A stretch of 64,000 bases of DNA from contig JAKJHU010000181.1 in the NCBI GenBank assembly GCA_022316685.1, forward strand, positions 835,194 to 899,193, written 5' to 3'. Shown here in pieces: positions 56,262 through 64,000 of the stretch; the first letter of the stretch is position 1; each line of letters starts with the position of its first letter. The stretch is from Progne subis subis. Taxonomy: Eukaryota > Chordata > Aves > Passeriformes > Hirundinidae. The translations under genes and the position numbers were made by a program. The notes under the pieces were generated by a model. It ran no database searches and was not told the origin of the DNA. It was given only the letters and a program-made list of their open reading frames with translations.

Positions 56262-57329
56262 ACACTGTGTCTGGAGCAGCGTCACGGCGTTGCCAGAGGG
56301 TTTTACCATCCACCACAGGCAGGTTTCCCTGCTCCTCCAGCTCCATGCCACCTCTGCAGAAAAGCTCATCAAAGACATCCAGCTGGAAAAGCATCCTGAA
56401 CAGAAAAACTGATACCTGCCCAAAACCTCAGCCGAGGGATGACAGAGCAGAGCGTTCCAGGGAGCATTGGAAGGAGCTGGCTTGGGGCCCGTGTCAGTTT
56501 GGCAGAGGCTTTATTTTGTTGCACAGAATTTTGTAGTAAAGAAAACAGGGATGGAGCCATCCCTTGTGCCACCCCAGCCCGGTGTCAGCTCCTACCCTGG
56601 CGCAGCTGCTGCTGCGGCCAGGACAGCTCTCACCCCACGGAGCTGCTGATCCCTGTGGTCCCCAAAGCCCCACAGCAGCCTGGCTGTGCCACTGCAGCTG
56701 CCAGGAGCAGCTGATGCTGGGGAGGGGACAGTTCCCTGATGGAGCTGGGGCCGCTGCTGACTCAGTCAGTGCCTGGTAATCCGTGTTGAAATTCAAGGAG
56801 AGGCTGGAGTGTTGTGCAAAGGCTGCAGAGCCCTGTGCAGAGCCAGGCTGTGGCTTTCCTGGCATCCCAGAGTGCGAGGTTGGTACTGGCTTGGGAACGA
56901 GGAGATTTGCATGAAGATTCCTGGTGCTGGGATCTGGGTTTTTCCCATGGTTTGCAATGTCAGGGGATGCTGGGAACAGATGCTGTCCACTGCTGGCTCC
57001 TCCGAGCCTGGGGAGAGTTTCCTCAGGCAGAGCCAAACACTGAGCCATTGCCACGAGGTGTGAGTGTGGCAGAGGCAGCTGGTGACAGGAACAGTGAGCT
57101 GGTGACCAGCTCTGCCCAAGCCTCCCTTTGTGCTTCACAGCACCAGGACTTTTTTCCTGCATCCTTCCTTCCACAGGAAATCTTTTGCTTGGGTTCCTGC
57201 ACCTCCCAGGGGTGGGAAATGCCAACGCGATCACAATGCTGGGCAAAACTCCCCATCCATGGGGCAAACATCCCCTTCCCACTGCTGCATCCCAGGGCTT
57301 GCACAGCCCTGGATCTCCGCTCCCAGTTG

Positions 57330-57480
57330 GGCACCACGGAAGCTCTGGCTGCCCCTGCATCCCTGGAAGTGTCCAAGGCCAGCTTGGATGGGGCTTAGAG
57401 CAACCTGGGAGGTGTCCCTGCCCAGAACAAGATCTTTAAGGTCCCCTCCCAATCCAAACCATTCCTCGATTCTGTGAAGG
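57330..57480 (+). mobile_element. CR1 LINE 3' end
   Basis: 'caacctgggaggtgtccctg' and 'aaggtcccctcccaatccaa' followed by 'attcctcgattctgtgaa' match the plus-strand CR1 3' terminus. Short and 5'-truncated. Confidence 0.75.
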
Positions 57481-57917
57481 GCGCAGCGCACCGGACAGCC
57501 TTCCCCGTGCCCGCCCGTGGTGCCAGCCGTGCCTTGGGGACACCCCAAGGACACCCCTGCGGCAGGGCTGGCTCACAGCTGGGCTGGGGAGAGCAGCACA
57601 CGGTGCAGGGGGTCAGCCAGCCCCTGCCTGCCCCCCACAGCCCAGGGAGGGACAGCCCCTGGCCCACAGCAGGCGTTCAGCGTGGGGACAGAGGCACCCG
57701 CAGAGCTTGGGCAGCTGCCCGGGGCACTGGCAGCCGTTTGGGAGGAGGAGGAGGAGGAGGAAGGCACCTGACTGCCAGGCAGGAGTCCAACTGGTTGAAG
57801 CAGCTCCCACTGCAGTTGGCATAAGCAAGCCTGGCCGGGCCAGGTCTTGGTATGCACCGTGTCACCTGGTCACCGGGGCTGGGGGGACGGGCTGAGGCTC
57901 TGCCTGCTCTGCTGCCC

Positions 57918-57955
57918 ACCGTGCCCACCGTGCCCACCGTGCCCTCCGTGTCCTG
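57918..57955. repeat. GTGCCCACC 9-bp repeat
   Basis: Four tandem copies of GTGCCCACC with one variant (GTGCCCTCC). Confidence 0.85.
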
Positions 57956-58617
57956 CTGCCAGGCTGGGAGGATGCAGGGCTGGCTGTTCTCCTGCAGCTC
58001 CAGCCCCAGCAGTGTCCCTGCCAGTCCCCTTGTGGTGCCACCCCGAGCACAGCAGCTGCTGCCCTGCCTCCCCACAGGACCCTCCAAGGTGACACTGCAG
58101 GCTGTGACAAGGACGCCTGGCCACGTTCCCACATGGCAGCCCCTGGCACGGAGGCACGGGGATGGATAAGAGCGAGGCACGGGGCTGCAAACTGGAGCTG
58201 CTCACGTGGCCGTGGCGCTGGGGCCGTGCGGGGCGCATGGAGGTGGCACCCCAAGGCAGGGCTGAGGAGCCTGAACCCCCAGGGGGTTTCAGACCACCTG
58301 GGATGTGGCACTGCCAGGGTCCAGGTGGCTTCCCCTGCCCCAGAGGGGACCCCTGGCTCTGATGCTCCCAATCCAGGGGGGGCTGCTGGGTCAGAGCAGT
58401 TCCTGTCAGATTCAAAGCTCAGGGCTGCATTTCAGGCCAGCCTGCCCTGGGGTCTCTGGTTTTCTGTTGATCCCTGGATTAGCTGGGGTCAAAAACAGGG
58501 GGGACGAGGCCTGGGGGCAGGCAGGCCCAGGGCAGGGCAGCGAGGGAGCTGGCACAGCTACGCGGAGCAGTTAAAGGATCTGGTTCAGTGTGAGAACTGA
58601 CGCTTGTGGGCTTCACC

Positions 58618-58665
58618 CCAACTGGTTTGGGAGGAGCAGAAGGGCCCCCAACTGGTTTGGGAGGA
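58618..58665. repeat. Direct repeat at the right-arm boundary
   Basis: 'ccaactggtttgggaggag' occurs twice, about 30 bp apart. The left arm breaks at the gap inside the second copy, so assembly may have stalled at this local repeat. Confidence 0.85.
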
Positions 58666-61377
58666 GGAGGGGCCCCAGCCCCGAGCTGCTGGCACAGGGA
58701 GCGGCCAGACCCCTTCTCTCGTGTCCTGTTGGAGCCTGCCTGGGGTTTTGGGGAGGGGAAAGGTGTGGTCCCTCACATGGGAGAATTTGAAATAGAACAA
58801 AGCTTTGTGTATGTGGGTTTGCATGTGCTCCCGAAGGAGCTTCGTGCCCTCATAGGGATTTTTCTATCTGGAGATCTTGGAGCAGTTTCTTTCGAGGGTG
58901 AGTCAGTTGTTTGCAGAGTAGGAAGCCCGAGGAAAGCAGGTTGGCAGTACCAGCTCCAGGCTGTGGCTCCCAGAAATGCTTCCTGCTGAGCCAAAAAGCA
59001 GGGACAGAGCTCAGTCCCGGGGCCTGGCTGGGACACCTGACAGCGCCTGAGTGCAGACCCGGACACAGCAAAGCCTTGTGCAGCCCCAGGAAATCCCCAG
59101 AGCAAACAGGTTTGTGCTGCTGGAAGCGCCTGCCCAGCCTGCCCAGAGGTGCTGCTCAGGGCTCTCACCTCCCCGTCCCCCTGTGAGCGTGTCCCTGCAT
59201 CCACAGACCTGCTGGGACCTGCTCTCCTCTCGCCTTCCCCGGCCCGCTTTTCCCACAGAATTGGAGTGGTATCAATACTGATAAATCACTTTCTCCCAGG
59301 GGCTCCCTGGTGCCCACCTGGAAAACCCCCAGCTGCCAGAATTCCCCTTCCCCAGCGGCTTTCCGGGCACGGTGATGTGGGGGCAGAGGCACGAGGTGAC
59401 CGTGCCGGGTGGTGACAGTCCCCCGTGGCCAGGACACCTCAGAAAATGGACAATGATTTATTTGGGTGGAGCAGGATGGGGGAGGAGAGGGAGCCCCTGA
59501 TTCGGGGGGAGAAGTGGGGGGACCCACGTCTTACTGTCCCCAGGTGATGGGGACAGGGAGGTGCCAGGGCACGAGCAGGAGCCGGCATGGGCAGGGCTGA
59601 GGCTTCCACCCGGAATATGGGCATGGATGGGCTGGGCAGGCTGGGCAGGAGGGTGAGGACGGATCTGAGTGGGTTTGCCCTTTGCACAGAGGTTTGCATC
59701 CCCCGGGACCTCGTGCATCCAGCTGAAAACTTTATTTTCACGGGCTCCCACAGCCTGCCCTGGCAGGAGGGCCAGCACAGCCCGTGCCCAGCAGGAGAAG
59801 GGCTCCTGGAGGGTCACAGCGAGCGTTTGGTGGTGGTGGCCTGACCCCCAGCAGGGCAGGGCCGTCCCCGGAGCGTGCTGGGGCTGGACCAGGTCAGGCT
59901 AATGCAGGAAGATCCTCCTTGTGCCTTCTTAACCCCAGCTTGAACCTTCCCTGTCTCCTGCCTCGGCCTGATTAGCGCTAAGAGGCTGCTGGTGGCACGA
60001 GCAGCTCTGGGCAGTGCCAGCCCATGGTGTCCTGCAGTGGCAGGAGGGGTCTGAACCCCCCCTGAGCCTCACAGCCAGAGGAGGGGCAGCAGGGGTTGTG
60101 CTTCCCCCTGCCCTGCTGCCCGCAGGAGGGACTGGGCGTGCTCCCAGCACAGGGACAGGCAGCGCTGGCAGTCCCTGCTCCTCAGCAGAGCATCAGCGCG
60201 GTGGGAAAAGTGTGAGCCTGTGGCTCGGGGAGGTGAAGGGCGTCCCACAGGTGATGGTGACACACCTGGCAGGACGATGACACCGGCCTGGGGGAGATGG
60301 CAGGCAGCAGGTTCTCTCCAGCTGCTTGTCAGGTGTAAAGGGGCAGGATTTGGGCAGGATTCAGACAGGATTTGGGCAGGATTTGGACCGGGTGTGACCT
60401 CGGCTCCATGTCTTACAGGATGACACTGAGTGCCACGATGTGCTGGGGATTCCAGCCCTTGCCGAGGAGGCTGAAGCAGTTCAGGGGTTCCCATGGGCTG
60501 TGGCTCCTGCAAAGCCAAGGGCAGCTTTGGGGAGCTTGGAAGATCCCAAGGCTGTGGCCTTGGGTAGGGAGCACGGCTGTGGCTGGGCTTGGTGGCACGA
60601 GGGGGTGACGTCCCCGTGGGCAGTGGCTCTGAGTGCCACCACAGGTCTGACTTCATGCTGTGGGCAGCTGGAGGGACAGCTGCTGCTTCCAGGCAGAGAT
60701 TTGCTCTTGGAGCTGGCTGAGGGGGTGCAGAGGTGCCAGGGGCAGGTGAGCAGTGCCCCTGGAGCTGAGCTGGGGTCAGGTGTGACAGGCTGCGCCATGC
60801 GGGGATGTTCGCAGCATCCTCTGGGCAGAAAGGGCCTGGTGGAGCCCTGCCAGCCTCTGAGCTGGCCACCAAAACTCCAGAGCAGGGCTGCTCCTCCTCA
60901 CTGGTGCCCCTGTGCTGTGCCACTGTGCATCAGTCATGTGGCTGCTGCCTGCAGGCACCTCGGAAGAGGAAGGTCTGAAAATAATCACCCCCTCATGTTT
61001 TCCTTACAAAAGGAGAGAGTTGCCATCGTGGGGAATTCTTGTGACCAGCGGAGCTGGCTAACAGTCATCTCCTCAGTGAGTCAGGACCTGTCCCTGTCAT
61101 GGCCCAGCCTGCTCTCCTGCCCTGCCAGCCTGGCTCCCAACTTGTCTGCAGCCACGGCCTCTCCTGGCACCTCCAGCGGTGTGTGAGTGGAGCAATCCCA
61201 AGGATTTCAGTGTCTCAGTGCTCTGCTGGCCTCCAGTCCCCACTGCTCCCAGTCCCACTGGCCATCCTCTCGGGGTTGCAGGGCTTGTGCCACCTCTTGC
61301 TGTGTCCTTGTCCCACCTGGGCAGTGCTGCTGCACAGACAGGCAGCAGGAAGGTGAGGTGGTGCTGGGGGAGCCCTC

Positions 61378-61415
<38 letters not shown>

Positions 61416-61530
61416 AGCTCCTTCCCCTGCTCCAGTTCCTTCCCCTTCCCCTTCCCCTTCCCCTTCCCCTTCCCCTTCCCCTTCCCCTTCCCCTTCCCCT
61501 TCCCCTGCTCCTGCTCCTGCTCCTTCCCCA
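61378..61530. repeat. (TTCCCC)n and (TGCTCC)n repeats (right arm)
   Basis: Reverse-complement copy of the purine repeat at 42495-42650, with a slightly different number of units. Confidence 0.95.
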
Positions 61531-62629
61531 TGGCCAGGAGTCACATGGAGAGCTCGGAGCCGTTGGGACATTTCAGTGCCCACTGTGCTTTGTGCCCTGC
61601 TCAGCACGTGCCAGCTGCTGTCCGTTGGTCCTGCCATTGGTTTGAGGGAGATAAGAAGGAATTTCCTAGAAAACCCCACCAGCGTTCAGCCCGGGGGCTG
61701 TGCCCTGCCTGGCTGGTGCCATGGAGCGGTGACAGGGAGCTGGTGACAGGGACAGGGCTGGCAGCAGCCACTGGCACCATGCATTTGGGGGTGCTGGAGG
61801 TGGATGGCGTTGGCCAGGCTGGCAGCTGGGTTGCCGGGGGTGCTGCTGTCTGTCCCCAGGGGTGCAGGATGAGGCTGTCACGCTCGGGCAGGCACAGTCC
61901 CGAGCACTGCTGTGGGTGCCCACATGTGCTGGCACTGCCCTGGCAGAGCACAGCACACCAGGCAGGGCTGTTTCCATGAGGAGGTGTTGAGAGAGGAGGT
62001 GGCTCCTTGGGAACAGCCTGTTCCTGCCGTGTCTGCTCCTTGCACTGGGGCACCACCTGCCCTTGCTCTGTGCCTGGCAGCACTGGGAGGGGGCTTTAGG
62101 GTCTGTGGGGGCTGCAGGGGCTCCCTGGGGGAGCTCAGGCGGGACCAAAGTGGACTCTGTAATTTGGAGCCTGGATAAATGAGCTGAGCGTGGTGTGAAC
62201 ACTCAGCTCTGTAACCTGTGATATACTTTGCTACTGCCCTTCTTCCTAAACCTGACACACCTTTGTTTGAAGTGTTCCAGCAGAATGTTGTTTAGCCAGG
62301 GCATTATTACCAGTATCTCAGGCTCCTTTTCTCTATCCTGTGACTCAAGGACAGTTCAGGGCAATTTCTTCCATCCTTCCTCCGTATCAAACTTATCCTG
62401 GCAAGTTCATGTTTATTGTTTGTGGTTAATGTTTAATATTTCCCATTACTGGCATCTCATGGTTGATCTTAATTACACCCTTCCAATGTAAGACAAAAGT
62501 CAGCGAGCGAGACCGTGCTCAGGCTGGCGCTGGGGCTCAGAGCCTGGCACTGGGCACCCCCTTTTCCCACTCAGCACCCCTTTTCCCACTCAGCACATCT
62601 CAGGCTGTGTTGGGAGGGCGGCTGCTCCA

Positions 62630-62690
62630 GGGAATCACGGAATCATTTTGGTTGGAAAAGACTTCTAAGGTCATCAGGTGCAACCTTTGA
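62630..62690 (-). mobile_element. Short CR1 3' end (right arm copy)
   Basis: Reverse complement of the CR1 end at 41360-41415. Confidence 0.7.
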
Positions 62691-63589
62691 GCCCAGCCTC
62701 TGAGGCCAGGCTGTGTTGGCACAGCGTGCCCGGCGTGGGGCCCAGCAGCTCGCACGTGCTGCATCCAGAGGCACCAGCAGAGGCTGGAGTAGCTCAGGAG
62801 GAAGAAAGAGCTGCTCAGTTTGCTTAGTCCGGGCTTTAAACGAGGTTTTGCCTCTCGCTGGCTGGGCCGAATCGTTGGGACGGATCAGTAGAAAGTTTAA
62901 AAAAAAGGTAATTAAAAATTAACAGGGGGCAGAGGGCAAAACTCCTGGCAGGACAGCGAGGTGCCTCCTGCTCCGGGGAGCCTGGGAGGTTCCTGTGTGC
63001 CTGTCCCCCAAACCTGGGAGGGGATGAGGGACCTGCCGTGCCTGTGCTCACTGTGTGTGCAGGCAGGGTCCCCTCACCCCCAGGGACCCCTCGCCCTTCG
63101 CTGTGGGGCTCTCAGGCTATAAATACCGGGGGTGTCGAGGGGTGACCCGACACCACCTCTCCCTCAATCACAGTGACATTTTGTCAAATGCCACTGGGGA
63201 GGGGGGTTGCTTATCTGCTGGCACACGCTCTGGTGACCTTCACAGCTCTGGCCAGGTGCCTTCTTGCTGTATTTACACTTATTTATAGCTCTCTCCTCCA
63301 TTCCCACCTCTGCCCTCCTCCCTGGTGCTGTAGGCTGCCGACCCCACACATCCCTCATCCCTCTGGGCTGGGAGGGAGCTGGCACATCCTGGGGGATGAT
63401 GAGGGGCTGGCAGCACCTGGCCATCAGGGGGACCGTGTCCCCTGGCTGGGAGCTGTGGGGACAGCAGGGTTCACCCTGGGTTTGGTCCCAGTGTGGGTCA
63501 CGTCCCCAAAGCCTCCTCGCTCTGCTTCTGGGGCAGCTCAGGAGGGTGCTGGGGGTCTGCAGGCATCCTGAAAGGGGTGAGTGGCTGTG

Positions 63590-64000
63590 CCCAGTGTCAC
63601 ACCAGCCAGCCCAGTGTCACAGCAGCCCAGTGTCACACCAGTCAGTGTCACACCAGTCAGTGTCACACCAGCCAGCCCAGTGTCACACCAGCCCAGTGTC
63701 ACACCAGCTCAGTGTCACACCAGCCCAGTGTCACACCAGCTCAGTGTCACACCAGCCAGCCCAGTGTCACAGCAGCCCAGTGTCACACCAGTCAGTGTCA
63801 CACCAGCCCAGTGTCACACCAGCTCAGTGTCACACCAGCCAGCCCAGTGTCACATCAGCCCAGTGTCACATCAGCTGGTGTCACACCAGTCAGTGTCACA
63901 CCAGTGTCACACCAGCCAGTCCTACACCAGCCCAGTGTCACACCGGTCAGTGTCAAACCAGCCAATGTCACACCAGCCTGTGTCACACCAGTCAGTGTCA
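63590..64000. repeat. CAGTGTCACACCAGC minisatellite (right arm)
   Basis: Reverse-complement counterpart of 40057-40465, cut by the window end. Copy order corresponds to the left array. Confidence 0.95.

Larger units (their letters stand above)
45438..58654. other. Non-coding spacer between the inverted arms
   Basis: About 13.2 kb without a recognisable gene. Open frames are short and lack splice context or domains. It contains a T run at 46709-46728, a small GGTGACTGGTGG repeat near 50425-50492, a GTGCCCACC repeat at 57918-57955 and a CR1 end at 57330-57480. Two MEF2/E-box clusters are listed separately. If the contig is inverted, its true gene-strand orientation relative to PPARGC1B is opposite to that shown. 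Confidence 0.5.
58655..64000 (-). repeat. Right arm of the inverted duplication, running off the window
   Basis: The reverse complement follows 40057-45337 collinearly, including the purine repeat (61378-61530), the CR1 end (62630-62690) and the GTGTGACAC minisatellite (63590-64000). It is still aligned at the window edge, so the arm continues beyond. It holds no recognised gene. Confidence 0.95.

Noticed and set aside
45438..58654. Several plus- and minus-strand open frames of 150-340 codons in the spacer
   Set aside because: GC-rich, low-complexity translations with no domains, no splice context and no agreement between frames.
58606..58989. Open frame at the right-arm edge that resembles the one at 45009-45335
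   Set aside because: The resemblance is due to the inverted duplication; the frames differ by indels and neither looks coding.

Overview
The window looks like avian nuclear DNA, probably from a songbird. It holds spliced vertebrate genes, several CR1 LINE 3' ends, two LTR-like repeats of a type common in birds, many GC-rich minisatellites, and a clear PPARGC1B (PGC-1 beta) gene. Nothing prokaryotic or viral is present apart from LTR remnants.

Layout. 1-5 kb: a CpG-rich block, then a CR1 fragment whose internal 63-bp segment has been tandemly amplified, then unremarkable non-coding DNA. 5.1-16.1 kb: two head-to-tail TRIM genes on the minus strand. Both have RING, two B-boxes and a coiled coil, with identical 96-, 234- and 23-bp core exons. 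The downstream gene (exons 10917 to 5133) ends in its own stop codon without a PRY-SPRY domain, and its RING has lost two of the four zinc-site-I cysteines. The upstream gene (exons 16086 to 12958) has no recognisable 3' end. Interferon-type elements lie just upstream of both start codons. 16.3-19 kb: a solo-LTR-like repeat and gene-free DNA.

19.1-35.5 kb: PPARGC1B on the minus strand. Exons 2-12 were assigned from splice sites, phases and the conserved protein. They encode the acidic N terminus, two LXXLL motifs, the DHDY HCF-binding motif, a poly-Glu tract, the RRM and the C-terminal tail, followed by a probable 4.7-kb 3' UTR. Exon 1 was not found; it should lie further upstream. The coding sequence has three +1 frameshifts (exon 3 once, exon 5 twice). 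Each TRIM gene has one more, in the same direction.

35.5-64 kb: non-coding DNA, mostly expected to be PPARGC1B intron 1 or upstream. It contains a 100-N gap at 45338-45437. The 5.3 kb left of the gap (40057-45337) reappears in reverse complement at 58655-64000, with scattered substitutions and 1-bp indels. The simplest reading is that the second contig is a partly overlapping contig of the same locus joined in the wrong orientation; a genuine diverged palindrome is the alternative. The 13.2-kb spacer has no recognised gene but has two MEF2-plus-E-box clusters.

No wholly new system is evident. The most unusual items are the SPRY-less TRIM pair with a half-lost RING, a TRIM intron built almost wholly from a CR1, the inverted duplication at the gap, and the same-direction frameshifts.
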